From Cyanoderma ruficeps (taxonomy: Eukaryota > Chordata > Aves > Passeriformes > Timaliidae), in contig VZDJ01007755.1 in the NCBI GenBank assembly GCA_008694505.1, positions 4,862,936 to 4,926,935 on the forward strand: a stretch of DNA of 64,000 nucleotides. The letters are read 5' to 3'. Both the position numbers and the translations under genes were made by a program. Of this stretch, positions 11,628-25,674 are shown piece by piece (position 1 is the stretch's first letter; each line of letters opens with the position of its first letter). Under the pieces are notes generated by a model. It had not been told where the DNA came from. It saw only the letters and a list, made by a program, of their open reading frames with translations, and did no database searches.

Positions 11628-13989
11628 ACAAATATAGTCTTGATTTTATGCTTTTCAAGGGCCAGTATTTACAATATGAACTAAGCATCATTTTTTGTGC
11701 TTCCATTGACAGAGACAATGTGATCTATTGCATGTCCATTTATGGCTTCACTGGGTACCTTGAGACACTTATTTGGGAAACACCAGCTAACAGTGAGCAT
11801 GGTATGTGTGAAGTAAGATAAGCAGTGTTCTTATAAAAGATGTAATTTCATGAGTCTACTTAAATGGAATTTGAAATTACCTGCTTTTTAGTAATACCCA
11901 GCCTAGCCAAATTTTATGGAGCATTTCTCCTCTCTGCCTTCCTTTTAAAAGGCAGCCAGTCAACTGCTTGTGCCAAATAATGGGTACCCAGAAGTTTCTT
12001 GAACTCTGAGTAAACAACTCTTTGTGTATACTTTACAACAGAGCAGGTTTCTCTAAGCAGACCTGGGACCACTGTTAAGAACAGTAGTCTTAATTCCCAG
12101 AGACCAGTTCAAAGAAGCAGCCAAGCCAACAACAGCAGAAGATGCAAGGTTAGAAAATTAATACTCTACTGTGATTTAAAATAGTTTGCAAGTATAATGA
12201 TATCAGTTCCCGTGCCTTTGCAAGGACGCTCAGCTATATTTTATCAACCCCAGAGACCAACTCACCTCTAAAACTACTGGTTTCAGAGTTCACTGTTCTG
12301 TTTTTCTTCTTCTATCCCTTGGGTTGATAATTTGACTTTGGACAAGAGGATTGAAATGAGTGGGTGGATTGGCATTTTTTAAAAAATTCCATGAATGGTT
12401 GGGATGAATTTTCAATTTTTGCCTCCAGATTAGTCAGGCTCAAACCCATTTTATTGTCAGAGGCCCAAACTACCACTGTTACATTTAAAAGCTACTACTA
12501 TGAAATTCTCTACAACTTTAGGAAAGATGTGAACTTTTGCTTGTATTTATTGCTATAAATTTCTGACTCTACTCAAAAGTAGGATGTTCATTCTTTAATG
12601 CCCTTCTCCAGCCTAACAAACATCTTTGACTTTTTCCTCTATCCAATTGATTTTTTTCTCTGTTCTTGCCTAACTGCATGTAATATCACTATCTTGTCAC
12701 ATTTATTTTACCTATATAATTTTTCTTTCAAATTATTCTCTGTCCACATTCAAATCTATGGTTTTCTAGAATCTTATGAATACAAAGATTATTAACTAAT
12801 AATCGGAAGCTGGTTTGCAATGGAGAAGGGAGTGTTCTCTCTGCTTTAGTTTAATGGAGAATGAGGAAGAAAGGTTAGAAAACCTGGCTGGCAGGAGAAG
12901 AATTTTGTCTAGAGGTTTGATTCTGGAATTTTTCCCTCCCCTTGACCCATGTACATAGTTCTGACAAGGCGAAATCTTGGCAGAAGATTGAGTTGCATGG
13001 TCTGCCCTCTCTGCAATTTGAAGAAATAGAGTGCATTACAAGCCATGATTTCCACAAACTTTAGCATCCAGTGTCCTATGGGGTGCCAGGGAAGATCAGG
13101 TCACCAGGCAGGAGAACGTCACTCTGTGTGAGCTATCACAGAAGAGTGTGGTTATCTGGAGGGTTTAATCTTTGACCTCAACTGTGATGTGAGCTGTAGC
13201 TTTTCCTTAATTCTGACACCTGACAGACACCATCAGGAGGGCTGAAAGGAGCTCAGTAAAGGGAAGCCCAAATGCAGCTACAAACATGCAAGAGGCTGTT
13301 GCTGGTGCAGCGTGTGCGAGGTCCGTGCGAGTGTCCTGCCAGCAGCGCTGGGCAGGGCGAGGCCCTCCCACACGGGGTTCGAGGTTTAGGGGCTCTTGCT
13401 AAAACGGCCCACACAACAATTGTGTGCTGACTTGAAACCTGGAGAGCTGGTTCTCAGCATTACTATTTGCACTCCAGGGTGCCCTACTAGGGTGCATTTA
13501 GTTGTAATTAACATAAGCCAGCCTGCTGTTTGCTCCTATGATGCACAAAGACAAGGGGCTGCAATGATTGTGCATAAAAGCTACATGCATTGGAGGTGTT
13601 AGACCTGGCTTAAACTGCAGGTGTGCCAGAATAAAGCTTTGCTTCTCTTTCAGGATGATGTGTGCTTTAACAATAACATTAGAAACAAGCTTGAAAACTT
13701 TACTTCAGGTGATAATATTTACCTAGGCACTTAGTCAAAGATACATTATGAATGTGTAAATGAACTGCACTAAAAAATACAATCCTTTTCCCCAAAACCT
13801 CCAATTTTCCTGTAAATTTTTGTAATTTTTTTTGTTGTTAAAAACTTGTTAAAGTTTAAATAACTTCAAGAAAATTTATCTCTTCTGCATTGAAGAAGTG
13901 GACAAATAACAGGCCAGCAAAGAAGGACCTTTCCTCAGTTTCACTTGTGCAGTCGTGTTGTTGGGAGTAATCTTGAGTTATGATCTATA

Positions 13990-14928
13990 GATCATTGTAT
14001 TAATGACATAGACAAAGGGATTGAGTGCACTCAGTAAAAATTGCAGATGACACCGACCCGAGTGGAGCTGCTTACACACCTGAAGGACAGGATGCCATCC
14101 AGAGGGACCTGAACAAGCTCTAGAAATGGCCTTGTGGGAATCTCATGAGCATTAACAAGGCCAAGTGCAAGGTGCTGCACCTGGGTTGGTGCAGCCTTGG
14201 TGTCAGTCCAGGCTGGGGGATGAGCAGCCCTGCAGGGAAGGACTTGGTGCAGGTGGATGAGAGGCTGGACATGACCTGCAATGTGCACTCACAGCCCAGA
14301 AAGACAGTCATATCCTGGGGTGGATCAAAAGCAGCGTGGTCACCAGGGAGAGTGAGGGGATTCTGCTTCACTCCTCCACTCTGCTTTGGTGAAACCTCAC
14401 CTGGAATATTGCATCCAGCTCTGGGGTCCCCAACAAAGGAAAAACATTGATGTGTCAGAGCGAATTCAGAGGAGGCTACCAAGCTGATTAGAAGGGTGGA
14501 ACACCTAGGTTGAAAAGCTCAGCAAACTGGGGTATTTTGGCCTGGAAAAGAGAAGGCTTTGAGATGACTTTCCAGTACCCAAAGGGTGCCTAACAAGAAA
14601 GGTGGAGGCTATTTACATAGCTATGTAGTGACAAGGACAAGGAGGAATGGATTCACGCTAAAAGGGCGTGGGGTTAGATTAGATATTCTAATGAAGAATT
14701 TTTAGATATTCTAATAAAGAAATTCTTTATTGTGAGGGTGCTGGGGTACTGGAAGAAGTTGCTCAGAAAAGTTGTGGATGCACCATACCTGGAAATATTC
14801 AAGGCCAAGGTGGGGCACTAAGCAGCCTGGTGTAATGGAAGCTGTTCCTGCCCATGGCAGGGGGGTTGGAACGAGGTGATTTTTAAGATCTCTTCCAATC
14901 CAGGTCAGTCCATGCTCCTGTGATACAG
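13990..14928 (+). mobile_element. CR1 LINE, 5'-truncated, plus orientation
   Basis: The left end corresponds to the region encoding the C-terminal part of the CR1 reverse transcriptase; the decayed phrase ATTAATGACATAGACAAAGG then GATTGAGTGCACTCAG parallels the usual CR1 text. Further right come recognisable CR1 phrases: CAAGTGCAAGGTGCTGCACC (about 14162), CTCTGGGGTCCCC (about 14420), GAAATTCTTTATTGTGAGGG (about 14719) and CCTGCCCATGGCAGGGGGGT (about 14848). The element ends near 14926 with a degenerate ATGCTCCTGTGAT tail. The reading frame is broken by stops and indels, so it is a dead copy. A 23-bp internal tandem duplication (14680-14725) is specific to this copy as far as I can tell. 5' truncation is normal for CR1. 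Confidence 0.9.
14680..14725. repeat. 23-bp tandem duplication inside the CR1
   Basis: TAGATATTCTAATGAAGAAT and TAGATATTCTAATAAAGAAA start at 14680 and 14703. The two copies differ by a few bases. Typical CR1 copies carry one such unit here, so this looks like a local slippage event after or during insertion. Confidence 0.75.
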
Positions 14929-17900
14929 ACACATGTTCAAACATGAAGAAACAAAAAGGGAGAATTTTTACTTACGTAAACTGTCTTTCCTGAAGATGAA
15001 CTTGTTAGTTAAAGGGATAGATTTGTCCTACCTATGGTGGGAGATTTCTAGGTCTGATTCTGTCTTAATTAAAACCCCTTTGCTATTGCATTGGCTGGTC
15101 CATTCAGCATCTCTCCAAAGCAGTTTGAGTGTGTGCCAGATGTTAATATTTTTATGAGAAGAAGCCACTGTAGACCGCAGAGCCCATGAGGGAGATTTTT
15201 TCTCCTTTCCCTGAGGTACTTATCCCAACTATACTTCATTATAACATAAATAATAATTTTATTCATTTAAATGGGAAATGGTTTCTCAAAAGGGGAAAGT
15301 GAAAGGGACACAATCAGAAGAGGAAATGAAAGTTCCACCTTGACACTAACAAGACTGATTTTTGAATGTCCTGTATCCCTATATGATACCTTTGGTAAAT
15401 GTGCTTACTTTATTTTGTACAAGAAATCATACTGACTTCAAATGGCAACTAATAGCATGAATAGTCCCTATTAAGTTTTTAAATACCTAGTCATTTTAAG
15501 ACAAGCTTTAGTTATAAATTATGTTACAATATTAGGATCTATACAGGAAACATTATTTTGTTTATGATCCAGGTGAATGCTAATTCCTGCATTCTGCAGT
15601 AATAATATTTTTTAGTTTCATCGTGATCATACTAAATCATAAAGGCAACATTGATAAACCAGCTATGGCAACTTGGTATGACTGAAGATAATTAATATGA
15701 CGATGTCAAAAGGATAAAGGCTCCATCATGTCCAGTGGCAGGTGACAAAATGAAACCAAGCAGGGATAGCTCTCACACCTAAAGGACTGCCTGGTGTTAG
15801 CTGTGGGTGAAAGTTGAGGTTTAAAGTGACACATGCTGAATTGATAAATAAAATGTTATTGACTAACTGAGATTAATCCCAGGTTCTGAGCAACAAGACT
15901 GTATTTGTTGTGGTCAGTTTACGTGGTCTGTGAGGACTGTGGTCTCCAGTGAGCATTTTGTGTAGGACAGCAGTGCTGCATGGTTATTGCAACGACCTGC
16001 CATCTAGCTGGGTGCTGCTGCACGAGGTTATTATTGACTAAGGAAATGGTGGTGCCTGGAAGCTACGGCCACCTGGGGTTTTCTAGGAACGGTCAAGCAC
16101 AGGGTCAAAGGTTGAATAAAGGAATTTTCCATCTTCTCCCTGAGTCTGGGAAATACAATGTAAGGTGAGACGTGCTTGAAGATGGAGAGAAATGAGATGA
16201 AGGACATTTGTGAAGATATCTACAGTATGAGAATACAGGTTTTAAGCATATGCCCAGAACAGCTGTAGTAACCTAAAACCATGAGACAGCATGAGAACCA
16301 CCTATATTCCTGAATTTCTGCTTGAGTGTTTCATGGTGTCAACTTGCATTGAAAATGGTATTCTTTCATACAAAGGATGCTAGTATGATTTTGTGTTGGA
16401 ACCTCACAGGAGACAGTGCAGAAATCTCACCCTAAATCCCTGTATCCATCTTATAGGATGGAGCCCCTCTCTCAGAGAGAGAGGCCCTCAAAAGAAGCTG
16501 AGTGGACATATGTGGGGTTTATTAGCTGTATAAATCCACATATGAACTCTGTAGGTTAAATTATCTCTGTCACATCACTGGACAATCTCAGTGGAGTGAG
16601 TCTCTCTCAGTGCAGCGCCCTGCTCTGAAGGAGGCTCCCATTTAAATCTGGACACCACAGCCCAAGATGAGTTCCAGTAATGATTTTGTTAACAGTGTAC
16701 ACCAGCAGCCTTGTATTTATGTTCTGTCTACTTCTACCACTGTAACCCCTCCTTATAGACCCAGGGATCCTTTAAGTCCTGGTGTCACACAGGGAGCTCG
16801 AATTGAGCTGCACCAAGAAGTGGCTATTGGGAGATTTTCAAAGTATGCCATGAGAGTAAGTTGTGCATCATTGTTGCCTTTTCTAGGGATCCTCTAAAGC
16901 AATACTTCTGAGAGAGACATTTTTTCCCCTTTTAAGTGGGATTTAACATAGACCTAAAGATGAGAATTCATCTGCCAATGCAGTTTTTCTATTTACTTTC
17001 TTTTTAATTTTTGAGCTGTTATCCAGCTATTGCATTTATCCTAGACTCATTCTAAACTCTTGAAAGTCCATGACCTTCTGAGTGCACAAGTTCTCCATGT
17101 GTTCATTCATTCAAATGTATTGCAGAGTTTCTGACAAATGCAGTGAATTCAGGGGACAGCATGCAAAATTTAGGACCAGCCTCAGCACGAAAGTGTAATA
17201 ACTTGTTTATGCAACTGCTGAAAACACAAGTGACAGGATGACACCCCACTTTCTGGTGAGCTGGGGCAGAGCTTTGAGCCAAAGGGTGCTGTGCTGGTAG
17301 GTAGGAGAGGAAAAGTGTGTATAAGAGTTTCCTATTTTTCAACAGGGTCCCTGTACCACAGGAATTGGCACCTGAATTAAAAGGAGATTATTACTCTTGT
17401 AGATCTCTTCCTAGAATTTCTCTGTTGCTCAAATTTATCCCTTAACTGGAATAATTCTGTGAGCTCTACCAAATCCAGCATGGATGAAAAGCAGTTTTGG
17501 CATAGAGACTGTGCACTGAAGAAAATTCCCCTGCTTCTGCACCTGAATAATTGGCATATCCAAGGAGACCCAATCAATGGAGCAGAGTAACATCACAGCA
17601 TCAGCTGCATTTGCTGGAAGGAGTGTGGAAGGAGTGGTGTGGTAAAGAGATTGCTCAAAGGCTGAAGGTCTTGGACTTTAGCTACTAGATAGATCTTGTT
17701 TCACAGGGGAAATATGGCAAATATATTGATTTCTGAGAGATCCACAGACTACTTAAGAGACAGGACATAAAACATCTTTGAGATCTAGATATTCTGGATG
17801 CATTATTTACATAGTTCATAGCTATAAAACTGGATGTTAATGAACATTTTCCCCTCTTCCATTCCCTATAAAGCAAACTGATGGAAAACCTGTAGAAATA

Positions 17901-18398
17901 ATTTGGTATTATTGTCTAGGTACATCCTTCCTTGAAAAACAAGCTGTCTTGAAGAGAGAAAGAGCCTTGAAAGTGATCCATCCCTAGATATTTTCATCTC
18001 ATCTGGTTTTGCATCATTTCAGTTGCCCAAAACTAAACCACAGTTTCTTAACATCATTTCCAAACAATACAGCCAATATACATATTTTGGTATACTTAGA
18101 GAATGAGACTCTGAATTCTTTCACACCTGACATTTGTACTGAGTCGGTGAAAATTTTTACCCTGATGAGAGGTGTTTATGTTTGTACTGTTAAAATAATT
18201 TATGATACAAAAATAATATCAGGTGATTGCCATTCTTGATCTGAAGATGGTAATAAAACCCATTTATTGCTAGACACTTCTTTTCTGACACTCAAAAAAA
18301 ATTTTATTTAAATGAATCTAGCATTAGAATAAAATGGTTGCTTTATTCCTGACCTTTTCTCTTCCAAAATTGGACCTTCACTTGGAAAGGTACTAAGG
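14929..18398. other. Unique non-coding stretch
   Basis: No gene or mobile element is recognised. Short inverted repeats occur at about 16457-16475 (CCTCTCTC/GAGAGAGG) and about 16509-16539 (CATATGTGG/CCACATATG). The open frames are 60-80 codons and show no motifs. Confidence 0.5.
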
Positions 18399-18862
18399 GC
18401 ATAGAATAGACTATTTCAATTTCTACTGAACTATTTCAATAGCCAATTTCAATTGGGAACGACCTACAATGATCATATAGTCCAACTGCCTGACCCATTC
18501 AGGGCTGACCAAAAGTCAGAGCATGCTGTTTAAGGGCACCAACAGGCTGGGGGCATCTACCACCTCTCTAGGGAGCCTTTTCCAGTGTTTGATCATTCTC
18601 TCAGTAGAGAGATGCTTCCTAATACTGATTCTAAACTTCCCCTCACGCGGCTTTGAACCATTCCCATATGTCCTGTCACTGGATTCCAGGAAGGGGTGAT
18701 CAGCCCCTCTTTCTCCAAACTAGACAAGCCCAAAGTCCTTAGCTGCTCCTACTGAAACATTCCTCCAAGCCTCTCCCCACGTCTGTTGCCCTCCCCTGGA
18801 CATGTTCAAAGCCCTTCAAATTCTTCTTAAATTGTGGGGCCCAGGACAGCACCCAGTAGCAG
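18399..18862 (-). mobile_element. CR1 LINE 3' fragment, minus orientation
   Basis: Read on the minus strand this matches the 3' part of avian CR1. In plus-strand order the phrases are GGGAACGACCTACAATGATC (3' end side, about 18456), GAGCCTTTTCCAGTGTTTGA (about 18572), CTTCCTAATACTGATTCTAA (about 18614), CATTCCCATATGTCCTGTCA (about 18659) and CAGGACAGCACCCAGTAG at the internal end. It is diverged and 5'-truncated. The 3' terminus near 18399-18440 contains short repeats of CTATTTCAAT. No intact frame is present; a minus-strand frame across it is a relic. Confidence 0.88.
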
Positions 18863-19018
18863 TAACTTTTCCTCACACAGAAATATGTTTTAAAAGTTGG
18901 GTGATACCGAAACAAAAGTGTAGGTGTAACTGCACAAAGAAATGAGACAGTGGTTTTTAAATCACTGATTAAAAAATATTGTCCTTCTGCATTCCAGCAC
19001 AATTATTTTTCAGTTGGT

Positions 19019-19061
19019 GGAGAGAAGCTGGGAGATGAGGGAGGAGAGAAGCTGGGAGATG
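19019..19061. repeat. Two-copy tandem duplication, 24-nt period
   Basis: GGAGAGAAGCTGGGAGATG occurs identically at 19019-19037 and 19043-19061. A 24-nt period preserves reading frame, but the enclosing 69-codon frame has no other coding sign. Confidence 0.85.
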
Positions 19062-19639
19062 TAGCCACACAAAGCTTTGGGGTGAGAGGCAGGAAAGCTG
19101 GAGAGGGGACCATAGAATCTAGCCACCATGAGAAAAGGGTGTGCCTCACTGAGGGATAAGTGGACAAAGGACTTGGGGTGTAAAGAAAGGAAGATTAAAA
19201 AAAACAAACAACAAACTAAGAAAGTACCTGAAATAGATATTTTAAGACATAAAAATAATATTTTAAGGATTAAGAAACTAGGATTTAAAGAACAGTAAAC
19301 TAAGTAAGGTGTTGTGTACACTCTGGTGCTAAGGTTGTTACAAGCATAAGCAGGAGTTTATTAGTTTTGCAGAAGTCCAGATGGGATCACTTTTCTTATT
19401 CTTATTGCTTTGATTTCTGTAGATGCTCATTTTAATTTTTTTAAAATGAATTCCCAGTGAAATGTAAAATAACCCAAAACAACAACACAACCAAATTTTT
19501 GTGCCTGCATTTCAGGCAAAAGCTCTTATACAGTAGAAGGTGAATAACAGTCTGTTAATCATGAAAATGTCTTCATTAGGGGGTATCTTATTCCCCTTGA
19601 ACCTAGTAAGTTTTAGGTGCCTGAATTCCTTTGAGATAC

Positions 19640-19720
19640 CCATCCTAATTAACTCACTCAAGGTCATATGACAAGTGTGGTGGGGAGGTGAAATTTAGGT
19701 TCAGTGCCTCTGTCTCCAAG
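19640..19720 (+). repeat. Possible ancient dispersed-repeat tail
   Basis: CTCAAGGTCATATGACAAGT, a GTGGGGAGGTGAAATTTAGG stretch and CTCTGTCTCCAAG follow the order of the phrase 'CCCAAGGTCACACAGCAAG ... GGAGCTGGGAATAGAACCC ... TCCTGACTCCCAG' found in very old amniote repeats. The assignment is from memory and the copy is diverged. A related segment may be at 48825. Confidence 0.4.
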
Positions 19721-22700
19721 ATCTTTTCCTCTCTAGGACATAGTGAAATGTAGAGGCTATGAACCTAAGAGCTCCCTAGTTTAGGTACTGAGGAGAAGTT
19801 GGGAAACCTCATATCCAGTTGACCTAGATGGGTTATATAAATAATTATCTGACTTAAGCTAAGGAGTGTTGGTGTCTCCCGCTACTTTTCTGTTTCTCAC
19901 TCCTTTCTTTTAGGTTTTGTTTGAAAGAAGGCATCCTAAGGTTAATATCTTACTGTCTGGTTGGGGCAGATTGAGAAAACCTTGGTATGCCTCTGTGCGG
20001 AACCAGAGCTGCACTTCACCTGGAGGATTATGTTCAATGAAGGGGCTCAGTACAGCCTTCTGTTTCTTTTGTCCTCCCTTTCCTTTGTACTCGAGGCTAA
20101 GACTCTGGAGCACCTGGTATAATAGAAAACTATTCTGAGGGAAACTGCAGATATTGAAAGAAAGATGCATTAAATTATTGCAATGGTAGAAAAGATGATG
20201 TTAAGAGGCTGTCACCCTGGGAAAAAACAAAAAGTTTGTCTTATGAAACTTTATACAGCGCAGCGTTTCAGTATGTCATCTGGCAAGTAATCTCCCAGTA
20301 AAATGTAAACCAGAAATTGTCCTTGTCTCACAGAGATGCATGCTAAGAGAGCCTGAGGGTCCTTGCACCAAGGCAGGGGTGCCTAGGGAAGATCATCTGA
20401 AAACTCAGAAGACAAGCCAGTAATGCCCACCACTGGCAACCCTCAGTACTAAACCAAACCAACCCAAAAATCTTATTTAATTTCCTAAAAATCTGACAGT
20501 TATGTTAGTGAATCTCTGTTTTGAGAGAAGATTCCTGGGGCTTTCTTCTGTAACTTCAGAGAATGCCATCCCTCTTGTTATGGTTTGTTTTGTGGGTTTT
20601 GAAAGCACTGAATTATGTGTCTTTTAAAAACAAACAAATGAGCAAAACTGGCAACTCCTTGTTGTTTTGTTCCTTAAATACATAAAATGTTTTGTTTTGC
20701 TTTGTTTCTTAATAGCTGCCTACAGCAATTCACTAGATGAAGTTGAATTCTTTTTCACAGCAAATAGCATGCAACCATTGTAAATTTGGGTGGTGGTTAT
20801 GGTTGGTAGTGATGACAAGACTCTTGTGTAGAATTCACTTTGTTCTGGCTGCATGTGAAAGATGTCCAGAGTGAGAAAGAATTTTTTCTTCTCCGAAAGA
20901 ACATGGGAAGGTGGATTAAAACTGAGTTTTTCTTCTTTATGCTAAGACCAATTTTCAGTTTGCTTTTTCCAGGTTTACACAAGTCAGAGACTTCATCCAG
21001 GAGTTAGCAAGTCTTAAAATTTATATAATGTCTTTGGTTAAAATTAAAATAGGACTTAGCTGAAGATGTGACCTAATCCATACTGCCCAAGCTTAACTAA
21101 CTGGAGTGAGCAGAGTTCAAATTACTCCCCTCTGCATTTAATATAGAGAGATTGAAAGCTTACCTCAGTATTGTGGCTTAACCTGAATGTAGACTGACTA
21201 GTGGCTGCACCTTTTGAGGTGACCTGTGCCTGGTTTCCTGGTCACACATGTGCTGCCCAGGTTTTGGTCTGGTTCCTCTTTGGGTTTGGCTCTTTGTGAC
21301 CACCCACATCATCCGTGTGATGACACACAGCACTCACACAGGGCTCCTCCAGGATGGGCTCCATATCTGCTTGCCCCAGTGTAAGAGAACAGAGGGTCTT
21401 CACTGTGACTAAAGAAAGTGCTTACACATCACACACACATCTGCTGCCATATCCACCCCTTGCAGCGGGTGAAGGATGGAGGATGCAGCACCCATTGTGA
21501 GCGCAGGCAGGGGAAGGGAGCAGCAGAGTTACTTGCATTCTGCTAACCAGGGTTTTTTTTTTAATATATTAAAGAAAGAGTTTCATTTTGCAAAATGCAG
21601 GTCTCTGTTCAATGTGACCAGGAGCAAATTTATCTTGTTAGCACTTATTTACAACTGACAATTCTCAATTAGCATTTGAGCCTAGATTCTAATTTCTATA
21701 AATCCCTAATGAGAGTATAAATTACTAACGAAAGAGCTAAATCTCAGGGCCGAAGCCTTACTTCATTAACACACTAATGTAAATCTGAAGAGTTTCTGTT
21801 CTTCTGAGCAGAGTTACTTTGCAATAACACTGGTGTAAGTGAAATGCAAAAGAATTCTCAAGGCTTTAATAGTGGTCAGCATGAAGTGGTATCATTCTGT
21901 TTAATTTTCAAATTCTGTCTCTTAGGAAAAATGTCTCCAGTGTTTCTGTAGTGCTGTGCTCAAACTCATTTGTCTGATTCGTCTGATTTGTCTAACTTCG
22001 GACTGTTTGATTTCTTTAAATGTCATTTTTCTTTTTATAACTGCTGCTCAGCGAATAAAGACTGTGTGGAACCCTAAAATATTTGCCGCCTTTTGGTGCA
22101 ATCAGTAACATTTTTATATTTATTTTAACTAGTATTCAATTTCCAATGACATAGGACTCATAGGAAATAGCTAGCAATTTAAATTTCATAAATAATAGAA
22201 ATTATGTAATTTTTGATAAACGTTTAGATTTCTTATCAAATGTATCATGCTAATCTATGATAATATCAATAGGCTGCTGTAGCAAAGATTTAATAGTAAA
22301 GTCAGTGTACTGAGAATATTGTTGATTTGAACACCAAATAAGAGGCATAACATTTGGTGAGGTGTGGGGATTTTTTATCCCCGTAACCACTAGAAACACA
22401 GCCATGTTCAAAGGGCCTTTTAGGAAAGATTTTTAGAAAAGGTCTTTTAGGAAATCACCTAGGAAGTAATGTGTGTCCTATCAGTGTCATTGATGTTGAC
22501 TTTGACATAAATATCAAAAAATTCAGCCTAACATGAGCTAAAAACTCCATGATGCTGCTTCATGTGCAATTCATCATGTTTGTTGTTCAAATTTTAAAAG
22601 ATTGTAAGTTACAGCAAGAGTTGTATTTGAAGGCCAAATAGCAAGAAAATGTGGATTACAATTTTCTCTGTTATGTTTGTAAGCTTTTCTTCTTAATGAT

Positions 22701-25665
22701 CTCCTGATCTCCAGGCTCCTTAATGAGCCTGTTCAAAGGGTTTCTTGAAAAGTATTAGGTAATTAATCAGAAATCCTAACCAATATTATATATATCATAA
22801 ATTATAAAGCAAAAATTGTCACATTTATGAAGAAATAAATCTAGCATCATTGTTTTGAGTCAATAACAACTTTACTATTTCAAGTCATAAAACTTCACAC
22901 ACATGTTTAATAAAGGAGAAAAGCCTGCTAAATATCAAAATACTGGCATAATTACAGTAAAAATTATTCTACATCTTTTTCATCATGGTTTATATTAAGA
23001 CTCTATACTACGAGTTTCAGCAGTTCTCAAGAGTGTTAGCATTCTACCTTGTAGAATATTGTACATTACAAATGATTGTGCTGGATTGCAGGCAATAGGA
23101 AAGTAGGAAAATACAAATAGATGCTTGGACTAGGCTGAAATAAGAGGAGAGGCACACTCTTTTAGAATTAGGATCTCTTGTCATCCTAGGAAAAAAAAAA
23201 GAAGGAAAAACTTGCCACATGTCAGCAGAAGTTGCATGTATTTAACATAAAACACAAAGCTTTAGTACACCAATCAATCTGGTTTTCTTGTCCTCAGGAA
23301 GTAGAGAAGCAAGCAGAGTTAGTAAAGGAAGTTATGCTTAGCAGAAAGCTGTCTTTCTCATAAAAGGCCAGATCTGAGCTACTTGAGATTGGTCACATAA
23401 ATCATAGTTTTTGAAGCCACTATTGTGGCTTTAGGTAAGTTTGGACTGTTTGTGTAAGAGCTGTCTGTGAGGCTATGAAGCAATGCACCAGCTTTTCTTC
23501 TGAACAGCACAAAATATTTTTTTCAAACCTCTCCCTGCCTGAAGATAAAACATGAATTTTGTGTCACATAGTTTTAGAATTAGGCATTCTGGATCCTACA
23601 TGGCATGCTTTATAAATGGCTGGTTTTAGTCTAAAAACAGAGTTGTTGCCTTGCTAATGCACCAATATGTAAACAACAAAATAATGATGTGCAAAAATAA
23701 AAGAACAAATATAAAGCATTTTGTAACAGCTTACTATATTTCTTGTAAATACTTCTTTTTTGGTGACATACTAAAAGAAACAGTTGTAAGTAGAAGTGTA
23801 GCAACTTTTGTGAGCACAGTGATATCTGAATAGAAACGAGGACTGGAATTGATTCTCGAGTCTAATGTTTGTCAAGAATTTGTGTTTTAGGCGTGCATGT
23901 GTGTGTTTTGTTGGGATTTTTTTTGTTTGATTTATGTTTGGTTTTGAGGGTTTTTTTGTGCAAATACACTCTATTCAACACGTTGTTTTGTGATTATCAA
24001 AGTTCAGACAGATTTGAAAATTAAATAAAGTTATTGTTGCATGATGCTTGACATCTCTTTTAGTTTATTAATATAAGAGTGTTTCAAAAGAAAAAATAAT
24101 AAATCCAATTCTGATCTTTTCTAGTTAAGAGACAAAACCAAATTGTAAACAACAGAACAAAATAAAAGCAATTTTAAAAAATATCCAGAAGAGAAATCCA
24201 GTCAGTAAAACTATATTTAATTGGGTGTACTCTATTTAGATTTTACAGGAGGTCTTTTTAGAGTTTACAGTTTTGTATACAGCATAAATAAATAGATGAG
24301 GAAAAATTTTTGTCAGATGCCATTGTGACAGGCTTTAGTTTAAATCCTTAAGACAGATAGATAGAAGTAGATTAACTGGCCTTAGCAATTTCATGTTCCC
24401 TGTCTGACTGGAAACACAGCTCCATGTTGAGCTAGCATGTCCTAGCAGCCTGAAGTTGTAATGTATTTACTGCCTGTTCATGCATCTTGTTTAACATTTG
24501 CTTAACATATTTATTCAAATGAGGCTGGGCATTTGTTTATCCCTTATCAAATGAAGTGGGACAGCTCTAGGACAAGAGCAGAGAGATGGTATCAGCAGAA
24601 ACACCTTAAGGCTTCATTTTTTGTTTTGGTGATAAGATATCACTTAGAAAAGAAAATATCAACATCAGAAGATATGCTTATGGAGTAATTTTTTAGCCAA
24701 ACTTTGGGTAACTTTTGTTCTATTTCTTAGCATGTAATATACTTTAAATGCTGCAAGAAAGGAAGCATTCCACAACCAATATTAAACCCAAATCAAACTC
24801 CCATCCCCAACCATTAAACAAAACAACTAGCTCAACTCTGTGAGCATCTAACCCAATCAAATAAACCTAAGGGCAAGGCTTCTAGATGGACTATGATTAG
24901 AGTTTAATTCAAGCATTCAAAAGATAAAGCCCTAAATAATCTGTGCTGACTGGCAATTGTTTGGGTTACCTTGAATAAAGAAATGTGTGTAGTACAACTT
25001 CTAACGTGGTGGCGACATATACAGGCTCTGTCCATTGCCCATTCTTACCTCCTTTCTCCTGTTCTTTTCCATATTGATTACTATTCCACCCTGTGCTCAT
25101 CACTGTGATCTGTATAGACAAAACCTGTACCAAATCAGTAACAGTCTTAAACACAGCTGATATTTGGTTCTGTCCTCGTTCTTCAGGCATCTTCTTATTG
25201 TCGCTTATTGTGATCTGCTTTAAGGATTAAGTGCCCAGACTTGCCCTGAGATCTGCCCAGCACAGTCCCACCACATCAGTGGGTCACACAGGTGTATCCT
25301 GGGATGACTGAGGAAGGTAAATGCAGAATGCCTCTCTATTGACCCTGGGGGAAAAATCCCTCCATGTAGTCACAGTAACTTCCCATGTGATTTTTGCTTT
25401 GGAATGTTTACCACGAAATCTGTGCTTAAGTGTCCCGAGTGAGTGAAATGTGATTTAAAATATCAGAGGGAGAGTACTCCCTTAGAAATTACCTGCTAAC
25501 CCTATAGCAGTGAGTAGTTTCACATAAACACGCTAATCTCCAGAGAGCATGAGAGGAAAAGATGTCTTAAAAATTATGGTGATTTAATTTTATTTTGCCC
25601 TAGAATGACATTCTCCTGAGTATTTGTGAAAATGAAGATGAATATGCAAGGCTACATTTGGTTGA

Positions 25666-25674
25666 TTTCGCGCC
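25666..25674 (+). promoter_or_regulatory. E2F-like site
   Basis: TTTCGCGCC is an exact match to the E2F/DP consensus (TTTSSCGC-type), a CpG-containing word rare in this AT-rich DNA. It directly abuts CAGATGGCC, a weak CTCF-core-like match. No promoter context surrounds it. Confidence 0.35.

Larger units (their letters stand above)
9156..13989. other. Unique AT-rich non-coding stretch
   Basis: No gene is visible. A TTA-rich tract lies at about 9670-9709, a 24-bp perfect palindrome with flanking short duplications at about 10604-10685, and TAAT-rich inverted repeats at 11588-11627. A small CpG cluster lies at about 13307-13383. The short open frames (up to about 100 codons) show no protein family features. 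Confidence 0.5.

Noticed and set aside
13370..13390. tRNA B-box-like GGTTCGAGG
   Set aside because: No A box at proper distance and no cloverleaf folding upstream.
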